The notes beneath the pieces are model-generated. The model saw nothing but the letters and a program-made list of their open reading frames with translations. It was not told where the DNA came from and searched no databases. A program made the position numbers and the translations under genes. Below are positions 56,407-63,812 of a stretch of DNA of 64,000 bases, one piece after another. Source of the stretch: Sporosarcina globispora (lineage in GTDB: Bacteria > Bacillota > Bacilli > Bacillales > Cytobacillaceae); assembly GCF_001274725.1 (NCBI RefSeq), contig NZ_LGUF01000007.1:4450916-4514915 (forward strand). The letters are read 5' to 3'. Position 1 is the stretch's first letter. The number at the start of each line of letters is the position of its first letter.

Positions 56407-56496
56407 GGAAGCCTTTGTTACTGGCCAAACCCTAAAGGGCTACTGAATGGTTCGCCAATTGCACTACTTTTACTGGCCAGACCTCAAAGGCCTTCC
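56407..56496 (-). other. Structured 3' region of the IS200 transcript
   Basis: GGAAGCCTTTG (56407-56417) pairs with CAAAGGCCTTCC (56485-56496) with one bulge, closing a loop that contains two copies of TTACTGGCCA (56418-56427 and 56470-56479) and a tight CCC-TTTA-GGG hairpin in the minus-strand RNA. It lies between the tnpA stop and the end hairpin and has no coding frame. Confidence 0.6.
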
Positions 56497-56502
56497 AACT
56501 GA

Positions 56503-56985
56503 TTATCTTTTCTTTTTCTTAACCTCTTCACCTGTGAATGGATCAATATATTCCATCATACTTATTTGTTCTGCAACTACATCATCTTGAATCTGATTAC
56601 GTATATAATCTTCAATTACCTTTTTGTTTCTTCCTACTGTATCCACATAATACCCTGTACACCAAAACTTTCGGTTTCCATATCTGTATTTTAAGTTGGC
56701 ATGACGATCAAATATCATCAAGCTGCTTTTGCCTTTTAAATAACCCACAAACGAGGACACACTTATTTTTGGAGGAATACTCACTAACATATGTACGTGA
56801 TCCTTACAAGCTGTCGCCTCAATAATCTCCACTCCCTTCCTTTCACATAGAGTGCGGAGTATTTCCCCAATATCCTTCTTAATTTTTCCGTATATCACTT
56901 GTCTTCTGTATTTAGGTGCAAACACAATGTGATACTTACAATTCCAAGTTGTGTGTGCTAAACTATTAGTGTCTTTTTTAGACAT
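56503..56985 (-). CDS. tnpA: IS200-type Y1 transposase TnpA
   Basis: 160 residues, HUH single-strand transposase. HUH motif H63-V-H65 in ACKDHVHMLV and the catalytic tyrosine Y127 in VIEDYIRNQ. The C-terminal KKKK tail is usual. The ATG at 56985 lies after GGAGG, which is paired in the leader hairpin and thus probably held closed, as known for IS200. The protein is complete, with no frameshift, so the copy may be active. Confidence 0.95.
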   Translation of the reverse strand: MSKKDTNSLAHTTWNCKYHIVFAPKYRRQVIYGKIKKDIGEILRTLCERKGVEIIEATACKDHVHMLVSIPPKISVSSFVGYLKGKSSLMIFDRHANLKYRYGNRKFWCTGYYVDTVGRNKKVIEDYIRNQIQDDVVAEQISMMEYIDPFTGEEVKKKKR

Positions 56986-56992
56986 AAGAATT

Positions 56993-57049
56993 CCTCCGTA
57001 TGCTGATATTTTGGTTGGCGAACCAAAAATATTTTAGCAATACGGAGGA
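56993..57049 (-). promoter_or_regulatory. Ribosome-site-sequestering hairpin of tnpA
   Basis: CCTCCGTAT pairs with ATACGGAGG at the ends, with GCTgATATTTTGGTT and AACCAAAAATATtttAGC continuing the stem to a GGCG turn. The GGAGG ribosome site lies in the stem, so translation should be low unless the stem is opened. Confidence 0.75.
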
Positions 57050-57121
57050 GTTTTTTTAATACCACGCTGTAAGCTTTTTGGAACCCTAGGCCTAGCCTAG
57101 GGTTTTCTGTTTCATAATAAA

Positions 57122-57147
57122 GAAGCAAGCCTATGGCGGCTTGCTTC
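57122..57147 (-). terminator. Terminator after the UMF1-type transporter
   Basis: GAAGCAAGCC (57122-57131) pairs with GGCTTGCTTC (57138-57147), then TTTATTATG on the minus strand. Confidence 0.85.
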
Positions 57148-57169
57148 CTATACAATACAAAATGACTGC

Positions 57170-58489
57170 CTATTCTGGAATGCTGTCTTCTTTTATTCTT
57201 GAATGAACAAGCAGCCCGATCATTGTCAAAATCATCAATGAGCCTAAAGCAAGTCTGCTTGCCAGGTTTCCATAGTCGGCAAAAATCAAAGTAATGCTTC
57301 CATAGATAAGAGGACCAATGATGGAAGATACTTTCCCTGAAAATGCAAACAGACCGAAAAACTGCCCTCTTTTATCTTCCGGAGTCAATTCAACAATATA
57401 AGTTCTTGTGGTAACCCACATGGCTCCCAGTGCGACGCCAAACATGCTGCCTGCAATCCAGAACATGATTTCATTTACAGCGCCAACTGCAATTGCCAGC
57501 GCTACCAATAAAAGAATTCCAACATATTTAACCGCTTTATTGGGCCCTTTAGCCTTCGTAATATATCCAAATACAAAGGAACCTATTATACTGGACACCG
57601 TTGAAACAAAATATAACAAAATGAATTTGCCCGTTGTAAAGCCGACAATCGTTTTTGCGTAAACAGCCATCATCGCAATCGTAGTTGCAATTGCATCGTT
57701 TAAGAAGAAATAGGCAATCATGAAGGTGAAAATTGCTCTATAATGTTTCATATCTTTAAAAGTCTGCCAAATTTCCTTATAGCCTGATAAAAATCTTTGC
57801 TTTTCTTTTACCTGGTATGGCTTATCTTTTACTAAGAAAAACAGCGGCAATGAAAACAGCAGAAATAATAAGGCAGTAGGTATAAATGATTCGTGAAAAC
57901 CGTCATCACCAACAAATAAATAAACAGTCAATCCTACAAGTGTACCAATATAGCCAACTGCCACCCCGAAACCGGAAATCAATGGTATCTCCTGCTTTGT
58001 TCCAAGATCTGATATCATTGCATCATAAAAAACCAGGCTGGAATGGAAAAAAAACTTTGCAGTAATAAAACAAAGAATGACGAGTACAAGATAAACAGGC
58101 AGCCCAAATATTTTCCCGCTAATTTGGCTGGAAGCAAATACTCCCATTAAAATGGTTGCCATTACAGTGATAACCGTAAAGGTCACTATATATTTCTTTT
58201 TTCTTCCCGTCCTATCGATCATAACTCCAAACAAGGGAGAAAACAGCACAAGGAAAAAGCTGGCTATTGCATTAGAATATGAAATAAAAGTACTGGCTAT
58301 CTGATTTAGAACTTCATTTTCCCCTATTACTTCCTGCAGGTAAAAAGGAAAGAAAATAGTATTAATATTAGAAGAAAAAATAGTATTTGCAAAATCGTAA
58401 AGTGCCCAAGATACAATCGGCAGTGTCATATACAGCCGCCAGGAATTTAACCTTCCCTGTTTCTGCAGCTCCGTTTTTTCTATTTCCAT
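57170..58489 (-). CDS. UMF1/Atg22-like MFS transporter
   Basis: 439 residues with 12 membrane segments. The N-terminal PIVSWALYDFANTIFSSNI segment is the mark of the UMF1 family (vacuole effluxer Atg22 superfamily; B. subtilis YxiO type), distinct from the drug exporters above. Substrate unknown; amino acid export is one option by analogy with Atg22. ATG at 58489. Divergent from a TetR gene, which probably regulates it. Confidence 0.85.
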   Translation of the reverse strand: MEIEKTELQKQGRLNSWRLYMTLPIVSWALYDFANTIFSSNINTIFFPFYLQEVIGENEVLNQIASTFISYSNAIASFFLVLFSPLFGVMIDRTGRKKKYIVTFTVITVMATILMGVFASSQISGKIFGLPVYLVLVILCFITAKFFFHSSLVFYDAMISDLGTKQEIPLISGFGVAVGYIGTLVGLTVYLFVGDDGFHESFIPTALLFLLFSLPLFFLVKDKPYQVKEKQRFLSGYKEIWQTFKDMKHYRAIFTFMIAYFFLNDAIATTIAMMAVYAKTIVGFTTGKFILLYFVSTVSSIIGSFVFGYITKAKGPNKAVKYVGILLLVALAIAVGAVNEIMFWIAGSMFGVALGAMWVTTRTYIVELTPEDKRGQFFGLFAFSGKVSSIIGPLIYGSITLIFADYGNLASRLALGSLMILTMIGLLVHSRIKEDSIPE

Positions 58490-58627
58490 GTCATCAGCTC
58501 CTTCAGGTAAAAAACACCTTATTCCTTATTCAAGACCTATCTGTAAAACCCTTTTATTTTACCAAAATTTAATCATTATAAGTTTTTATAAAAATTTAAT
58601 GAATATTTAAATAACTATTTTTTTATT

Positions 58628-58642
58628 ATGCTATAATAGCAT
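58628..58642. promoter_or_regulatory. Palindrome over the tetR -10 box
   Basis: ATGCTATAATAGCAT, two perfect 7-base arms, contains TATAAT (58632-58637). It is 25 bases before tetR and could be the TetR operator controlling both divergent genes. The -35 region is poor. Confidence 0.5.
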
Positions 58643-58666
58643 GAACAAAATTTAAGGTGGGGAAAA

Positions 58667-59275
58667 ATGAAAAGAAAGGAACAAAAAGAATATACAAAGC
58701 AATTAATTTTTAAAAGTGCCATTGATCTCTTTAAGAAGCAGGGGTTTCAAAAAACCACCGTGCAGCAAATCACTGACCATGCAGGTGTTGCAAAAGGGAC
58801 ATTTTTTAATTACTTTCATTCAAAAGAATCGGTTCTGCACTTAGTGGGACAATCACAGCTTAATCTGCTGCATGTATTTTATGAGGATATCATAAATAGT
58901 TCAGAGTCAATCGAAGAGAATTTATACAGGCTTTTTAAATTTATGGCCCACAGGAATGAGGAGTATGGGCCAATCCTTCTGCTTTCTATTTTCCACATAA
59001 GTACTGTGGTGAAAGACTTTCAGATTTTTGAAACGCAGCTCGCTTCTGAGTTCAGAGCCATACTCACCAGCCTGATCGAAGAAGGCCAAAACAGAGGGGA
59101 ATTTAGGAAACAGGCAAACACCCTCTGCATTGCCAAAATGATTGTGAATTCTTTCTTTGGCACTTTGTTTTACTGGGTTCATCATTCCGAACAAGAGTCT
59201 TTGCCTGTTTTGCTGCATGACGTTATGGCATCCTTTATTTCTGTTCTTAAAAGCCAGCCCGTCAGCCAGTGTTAA
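58667..59275 (+). CDS. TetR-family transcriptional regulator
   Basis: 202 residues. HTH at about 8-52 (QLIFKSAIDLFKKQGFQKTTVQQITDHAGVAKGTFFNYFHSKESVL) and a ligand-binding C-terminal domain. ATG at 58667 after AAGGTGGGG. Divergent from the UMF1 transporter and convergent with the DinB-like gene, with a four-base overlap at the ends. Confidence 0.9.
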   Translation: MKRKEQKEYTKQLIFKSAIDLFKKQGFQKTTVQQITDHAGVAKGTFFNYFHSKESVLHLVGQSQLNLLHVFYEDIINSSESIEENLYRLFKFMAHRNEEYGPILLLSIFHISTVVKDFQIFETQLASEFRAILTSLIEEGQNRGEFRKQANTLCIAKMIVNSFFGTLFYWVHHSEQESLPVLLHDVMASFISVLKSQPVSQC

Positions 59276-59742
59276 ACACTAATTCCGGCTGCCTGCATAA
59301 TTTGCTTTTTATGGTGAATGTCATGGTCTGTAAAATCAGCAAAATAATCGCGCACAGTTAAGGCATGTCTGCCGATATTAAAAGCTGTATCCAGTTTTTC
59401 TTCAGACATGCCTTCAAGCATACGAAGAAACTGTCTCCTGGCTGACAGAAGTTCTTCTATAATCTCCAATTGCGTATGCTTTTCAGCGTATTTTCCTGCA
59501 GCATCATTCACACTTTGAAAATCAGGATAGTTCGCAAGTACTGCACCCTCTTTAAAAAATGGAAAACGCTCGTTAAGAGAATATCTGTCCCAAAATAGCA
59601 AATGGGCAACTACTGCCGCAACAGACCATTTTCCAGCTGAGACAGGCTTTAGCCAAATTTCCTGGCCAAGTTCTTTTAGTGACTCCAGCCACACAGAATA
59701 AGATTCATAGTGAGCAATAATATCTTGCTTTTTCATTTTCAT
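59272..59742 (-). CDS. DinB-family protein
   Basis: 156 residues, four-helix bundle with the metal-binding histidines of the DinB/YfiT group: HLLFWDRYS (about 47-55) and FTDHDIHHKKQ (about 136-146). Such proteins include bacillithiol-dependent S-transferases (BstA) and mycothiol-linked enzymes; DinB of B. subtilis itself is DNA-damage inducible. The ATG at 59742 lies after GGAGGATG. Last four bases overlap the tetR end. Confidence 0.8.
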   Translation of the reverse strand: MKMKKQDIIAHYESYSVWLESLKELGQEIWLKPVSAGKWSVAAVVAHLLFWDRYSLNERFPFFKEGAVLANYPDFQSVNDAAGKYAEKHTQLEIIEELLSARRQFLRMLEGMSEEKLDTAFNIGRHALTVRDYFADFTDHDIHHKKQIMQAAGISV

Positions 59743-59804
59743 CCTCCCTTTCTAAAAATATATTCTGCAAGCAAATAATAAATCCTTTTTATTGCTGACC
59801 ATCT

Positions 59805-59842
59805 AAAAAAGCTGTATAGCAACCCTGCCATACAGCTTTTTT
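59805..59842 (-). terminator. Terminator downstream of the RDD gene
   Basis: AAAAAAGCTGTAT (59805-59817) pairs perfectly with ATACAGCTTTTTT (59830-59842). It lies beyond the repeat, so the RDD transcript probably reads through that repeat. Confidence 0.8.
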
Positions 59843-59899
59843 AAAATTATTATTGGTCTCTATTTGCATAGAATGTTGTTTTGCTTATGAATGCAGCCT

Positions 59900-60022
59900 G
59901 TTGATTTCCGCTGCGGACACTTGCTTTCCACGGGGAGTAGTGAGAGCCTCCTCGGCTCCGCCTGCGGGGTCTCTCACTCCCTCTCCTCCCGCAGGAGTCA
60001 AGTGCCCTCCGTGCCAATCAAC
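59900..60022. repeat. Dispersed Bacillus palindromic repeat, about 123 bp
   Basis: Ends are inverted (GTTGATT at 59900, AATCAAC at 60022). The interior is GC-rich with GCTTTCCACGGGGAG and CTCCCGCAGGAGTCAAG blocks and a palindromic centre (GAGCCTCCTCGGCTC). I recall closely similar units in noncoding spacers of many Bacillus genomes. Copy number not visible here. Confidence 0.7.
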
Positions 60023-60077
60023 TCAGATTGTTAAACTTATTTTCAGTAAAAAGGCCGCAGACTTTAACAAAATACAC

Positions 60078-60608
60078 CTATTTTTTTACTACGATCGTGC
60101 TTGCGATTAAATCATGCAATGCTTGTTTTTTCTCTGTAAAGGCAGCAATAATATAGCCGATAAGGAAAATTCCGGACAGGAAGGCCATTGCCAAGTATCT
60201 TCCAAGCGCCCTCCAGAAAGAAATGCGGTTTCCATTCAAATCAGTCACTTTTAATCCAAGCAGCCTTTTGCCCACAGTTCCCTGCCATTTGGATGCATGC
60301 AAGCCAGCAAAATAAGCAACAGCAACGACAAGATTGACAAGAACGGTTACTCCAAGTGCGCCAAAATAAGATCCCATGAATGCAAAAGCTTCTGCATCGG
60401 TCATTTCTGCTTCCATATAAGATGGGTCGCTTATCATCATATTAAAAGCTTCAGAAGTGCCAAAGAAAATCATAAAGATAACAATGCTTAGAATTGCAAG
60501 CGGGATTCCAACAATAATAGAATCGATTAAATAGGCCGCAAATCGGAGCCAGAACCCGCCATATTCCTTTGTGCTTTCATAAGGCTGCTTCTCTAAAGAT
60601 GTCTCCAC
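60078..60608 (-). CDS. RDD-family membrane protein
   Basis: 176 residues with an RDD-type membrane domain (AAYLIDSIIVGIPLAI near 30, GKRLLGLKVTDLNG near 123) and four hydrophobic segments. The RAYLIDS aspartate that names the family is present as the AAYLID segment. Function unknown; some RDD proteins are linked to salt tolerance. ATG at 60608 after AAGGAGG. Confidence 0.85.
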   Translation of the reverse strand: METSLEKQPYESTKEYGGFWLRFAAYLIDSIIVGIPLAILSIVIFMIFFGTSEAFNMMISDPSYMEAEMTDAEAFAFMGSYFGALGVTVLVNLVVAVAYFAGLHASKWQGTVGKRLLGLKVTDLNGNRISFWRALGRYLAMAFLSGIFLIGYIIAAFTEKKQALHDLIASTIVVKK

Positions 60609-60884
60609 TTTAAAACCTCCTTCAAAATTTAGCTGGAATACTAATAAACTAAAAATATAGTTTCCACTTTCTACTAATGTTAATCTCTAAATGAATTATA
60701 TTCAACTATTTGTAAAATTTTACACTAATTTATTTTTAACATTTTTTAAAAAAACGTTATCATCTTGACTTTTTTGTGAACACTCTTGTAACACTGTAGA
60801 CACTCTTTTTCCGAAGTCATAAAATAAAATTGTAAAGCTGAAAGCAAAGTTTTACATAAAATAATAAAGAGGGTGCGATCAGGC
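60609..60884. other. Divergent spacer between RDD and the gene at 60885
   Basis: 276 AT-rich bases. A TTGACT hexamer near 60766 is a possible -35 for the downstream gene, but the -10 is weak. No gene seen. Confidence 0.4.
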
Positions 60885-61088
60885 ATGAAAGGTACGGCAA
60901 TCCTTTATCATGATGAAAATAAAGTCACGATCATAGAAAATGTGGAGCATTCTGTGTTTACGGAAATTAAAGATCAATGCGGAGACAAACATTGTCAATG
61001 TCAAATAGAAAATAAAGTAATCGATTTTGGTGCTGTTTCCCCAGTATTATGGCATGAAGATGAAGTTGACTGGGATTATGGCTACTAA
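60885..61088 (+). CDS. Conserved 67-residue protein of unknown function
   Basis: Acidic protein MKGTAILYHDENKVTIIENVE with a central QCGDKHCQCQIE segment carrying three cysteines in CxxxxCxC spacing, ending DEVDWDYGY. GAGGGTG about ten bases upstream sets the ATG at 60885. I do not recognise the family. A terminator follows. Confidence 0.6.
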   Translation: MKGTAILYHDENKVTIIENVEHSVFTEIKDQCGDKHCQCQIENKVIDFGAVSPVLWHEDEVDWDYGY

Positions 61089-61104
61089 TAATATAGTTTA
61101 CGGG

Positions 61105-61125
61105 GCCCTGAATAGAATTCAGGGC
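61105..61125 (+). terminator. Terminator after the gene at 60885
   Basis: GCCCTGAAT (61105-61113) pairs with ATTCAGGGC (61117-61125), three-base loop, TTTTTT. Confidence 0.92.
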
Positions 61126-61198
61126 TTTTTTAATTTTTTCTGTTTGCCTCTGCGCCAAAGTGATAGAATATACATTATGATTATGCGAGGTGAATAAA

Positions 61199-62353
61199 TT
61201 GGAACATTTAATCAATCAAAGAGTAAAGGACATCGAAATATCGGGGATCAGGAAGTTTTTCAATATGGTTGCCGACACCAAAGACATGATTTCTCTTACA
61301 ATTGGACAGCCTGACTTCCCGACTCCCCTTCACGTAAAGGAAGCAGCAAAACAGGCAATCGACGGAAACTTTACCTCCTATACACACAATGCGGGCGATA
61401 TCCGATTGCGAAAAGCTGCATCTTCATTTGTACAAACAAAATATAACCTTACATATAACCCGGAAAATGAAGTCATTGTGACATCAGGAGCAAGTGAAGC
61501 TATTGATATTGCTTTCCGTACAATTTTGGATGAAGGGTCGGAGGTTATTCTGCCAGGACCTGTTTATCCCGGATATGAGCCAATCATAAAGCTTTGCGGT
61601 GCAATTCCGGTATATACTGATATTACGAAAAATAAGTTCCGATTTACTGCTGATTTGATTGAGAGACAAATGAGTGAGAAAACACGCTGCATTGTACTTC
61701 CATATCCATCGAACCCAACCGGAGTCAGTCTGACTTTGGAGGAACTTGAGCAAATTGCGGCACTTGTTAAGGGGAAGGATATCTTCATCGTGGCTGATGA
61801 AATCTACAGCGAACTGATCTATGATCAAGCTCATCATTCCATCGCTTCCCTATTAAGGGAGCAGACAATCATCATTAATGGCCTGTCAAAATCTCACTCC
61901 ATGACAGGCTGGCGCATTGGTCTTTTATTCGCGCCAGAAAACCTTGCAAAACATATTTTGAAAGTCCATCAGTATAATGTGACATGTGCAGCTTCCGTCT
62001 CCCAAATGGCAGCTTTTGAAGCATTGACAGAAGGAATCGACGACGCCTTGCCAATGAGGCACGAATATGTCAATCGCCGTGATTATGTATATGAGCGCTT
62101 AATACAGATGAACCTGGATGTAGTCAAACCTGATGGCGCTTTTTATTTTTTCATTAAAATACCAGATGTTTCAATGGATTCCTTTGATTTCGCCCTTTCT
62201 CTGGTTGAAAATGCCGGAGTTGCTGTAGTTCCGGGAAGTGCTTTTTCCACATATGGAGAAGGCTATTTCCGAATTTCCTTTGCATATTCTATGGACACAT
62301 TGAGAGAAGGGCTAGACCGGATCGAAAATTACTTGAAACACCTTAAAAGGTAG
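61199..62353 (+). CDS. patA: N-acetyl-diaminopimelate aminotransferase PatA
   Basis: 384-residue PLP aminotransferase, fold type I. Pyridoxal motif NGLSKSHSMTGWRIG (Schiff-base Lys) near residue 228 and PYPSNPTGV near 165. The protein closely matches B. subtilis PatA, opening MEHLINQ-like, which transaminates N-acetyl-2-amino-6-oxopimelate between the DapH and DapL steps. The TTG at 61199 lies six bases after GAGGTGA; an in-frame GTG at 61190 overlaps that site. Confidence 0.93.
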   Translation: MEHLINQRVKDIEISGIRKFFNMVADTKDMISLTIGQPDFPTPLHVKEAAKQAIDGNFTSYTHNAGDIRLRKAASSFVQTKYNLTYNPENEVIVTSGASEAIDIAFRTILDEGSEVILPGPVYPGYEPIIKLCGAIPVYTDITKNKFRFTADLIERQMSEKTRCIVLPYPSNPTGVSLTLEELEQIAALVKGKDIFIVADEIYSELIYDQAHHSIASLLREQTIIINGLSKSHSMTGWRIGLLFAPENLAKHILKVHQYNVTCAASVSQMAAFEALTEGIDDALPMRHEYVNRRDYVYERLIQMNLDVVKPDGAFYFFIKIPDVSMDSFDFALSLVENAGVAVVPGSAFSTYGEGYFRISFAYSMDTLREGLDRIENYLKHLKR

Positions 62354-62367
62354 CTTAAAATCACTAC

Positions 62368-62400
62368 AAGCGCCAGTTTCCTTGCTGAGGAATGGCGCTT
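62368..62400 (+). terminator. Terminator after patA
   Basis: AAGCGCCA (62368-62375) pairs with TGGCGCTT (62393-62400); T-rich tail. Confidence 0.85.
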
Positions 62401-62454
62401 TCTTTGTTTTGTTTTTCTTATTCAGTGCTTATTAATTCTACTCAAACAATGCAA

Positions 62455-62479
62455 AAAGGCAAGCTTCCCGCCTGCCTTT
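62455..62479 (-). terminator. Terminator after the gene at 62487
   Basis: AAAGGCA (62455-62461) pairs with TGCCTTT (62473-62479), with the minus-strand T run TTTTTGC. Confidence 0.75.
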
Positions 62480-62486
62480 CTCACTA

Positions 62487-62666
62487 TTACTGACCCTCAT
62501 ATTGCCCGTTGTTTTTTGAAGCTTTTTCCTTTTTGGCTTTATCCTTATGAATTTTATTTGTGTCAGCACTACCAAATTCGTGAGAGAATTCAGAATCAAT
62601 GACAGCTGAATCAAAGCCTTTTTTGTTCTTTTGCTGAGGATCATTTTTTTTATTTCTCTTTGCCAC
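62487..62666 (-). CDS. Small basic protein, possibly spore-related
   Basis: 59 residues, Lys/Asn/Gln-rich (MAKRNKKNDPQQKNKKGFDSAV, then SEFSHEFGSAD and a lysine-rich helix, ending GQYEGQ). The EFSHEFG and GQYEGQ elements resemble small acid-soluble spore proteins of the gamma/SspO type in composition, but the match is not firm. GTG at 62666 follows GGGGG; the ATG at 62687 gives seven extra residues. Confidence 0.6.
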   Translation of the reverse strand: MAKRNKKNDPQQKNKKGFDSAVIDSEFSHEFGSADTNKIHKDKAKKEKASKNNGQYEGQ

Positions 62667-62741
62667 CAGTCTAGCCCCCTTTTTCACTTTCCTTGTTAGT
62701 TTGAAGTGAAAAAGATGGCTTTATTCATCAGCAGAAGGAAA

Positions 62742-63623
62742 TTACTTATCCCAATATTTATATAATGCTTGTGTGCCGCTATTTTCTTCCCCATTTTCCG
62801 CGAGCTCAGCATACATTTTCTTTGCAAGCGCAAGTCCTGGCGACATCATGCCCATTGCTTCTGCTTCATCTAGGGCAATATTCATATCCTTGATGAAATG
62901 TTTAATATAAAAGCCTGGTTCAAAGTTGCCATCAATCATTCTCGGTGCAAGATTGGACAATGACCAGCTGCCTGCTGCCCCCGACGATATGCTTTGAAGG
63001 ACTGTCTTCGGGTCTAAACCTGCCTTTTCAGCATAAACTACCGCTTCACAGACTCCTATCATATTTGAAGCAATAGCAATTTGATTGCACATTTTGGTAT
63101 GCTGCCCGGCTCCTGCTTTACCTTGATATACGATATTTATTCCGAGAAGATTGAAAATTGGCTCCACAGCAAGAAAGGCTTCCCTGTCTCCTCCTGCCAT
63201 TATTGAAAGCCTCGCATCCCTGGCGCCAATATCCCCTCCGGAAACTGGGGCATCTAAAGCATGCATGCCCTTTTTGCTGGCTTCCTCGTATATTCTTTTG
63301 GCCAATGTAGGTGTTGAGGTAGTCATGTCAATTACATATGTATTTTCTCTGCCATTTGTAATTATGCCATTTTCTCCAAGATACACTTCCTCCACATCTG
63401 CTGGATAACCAACAATCGTAATAATGACATTTGCTTTCTTTGCAACTTCCGAAGGCGTCTCAGCCCACTCTGCCCCGTTCTCTATTAGTTCAGAAGCTTT
63501 TTCTTTGGTTCTCGTATAAACAACTAGCGGATAACCAGCTTTCAACAGATGCCCAGCCATGCTTTTGCCCATAACCCCTGTTCCCACAAACCCGACAACT
63601 GTGTTTTCAGGTGAAATCATCAT
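62742..63623 (-). CDS. ykwC: NAD(P)-dependent beta-hydroxyacid dehydrogenase (YkwC)
   Basis: 293 residues of the 3-hydroxyisobutyrate dehydrogenase family. Rossmann start VVGFVGTGVMGKSMAGHL, substrate loop DAPVSGGDIGA near 121, catalytic Lys in GAGQHTKMCNQIAIAS (about 170) and a C-terminal all-helical domain. Sequence and position next to patA match B. subtilis YkwC. Substrate unknown. Confidence 0.92.
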   Translation of the reverse strand: MMISPENTVVGFVGTGVMGKSMAGHLLKAGYPLVVYTRTKEKASELIENGAEWAETPSEVAKKANVIITIVGYPADVEEVYLGENGIITNGRENTYVIDMTTSTPTLAKRIYEEASKKGMHALDAPVSGGDIGARDARLSIMAGGDREAFLAVEPIFNLLGINIVYQGKAGAGQHTKMCNQIAIASNMIGVCEAVVYAEKAGLDPKTVLQSISSGAAGSWSLSNLAPRMIDGNFEPGFYIKHFIKDMNIALDEAEAMGMMSPGLALAKKMYAELAENGEENSGTQALYKYWDK

Positions 63624-63714
63624 ACCCTCTCCCTCGAAAAATCTGAATTTTTAATATTAATACTACCATTACTTTTCTTTGATTGAAATTATTAGGTGTC
63701 CATTAATGACAAAA

Positions 63715-63734
63715 GACCAGGCTAATACCTGGTC
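63715..63734 (-). terminator. Terminator after the gene at the right edge
   Basis: GACCAGG (63715-63721) pairs with CCTGGTC (63728-63734), then TTTTG on the minus strand. Confidence 0.75.
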
Positions 63735-63812
63735 CATCCCCAATTTTATGCGCGTATTTTATATTACCCAAATGAGGAAAAAACTAAACTCTTTTCATTC
63801 CATTGGTTTCTT

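Larger units (their letters stand above)
56372..57104 (-). mobile_element. IS200/IS605-family insertion sequence (tnpA only)
   Basis: TnpA-only IS200-type element between cheV and the UMF1 transporter. Its outer edges are marked by short hairpins: ACCACCCGT-gata-ACGGGTGGT (56372-56393) and AACCCTAGG-cctag-CCTAGGGTT (57082-57104), consistent with subterminal IS200/IS605 recognition hairpins. A leader hairpin (56993-57049) precedes tnpA. Exact cleavage sites are not defined, and no tnpB is present. Confidence 0.75.
59743..60077. other. Intergenic region with terminator and palindromic repeat
   Basis: 335 bases holding the terminator at 59805-59842 and the dispersed repeat at 59900-60022. Nothing else is recognised. 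Confidence 0.6.

Noticed and set aside
56530..57100. Plus-strand frame of 95 codons antisense to tnpA
   Set aside because: No ribosome site and no family match; a shadow of the transposase frame.
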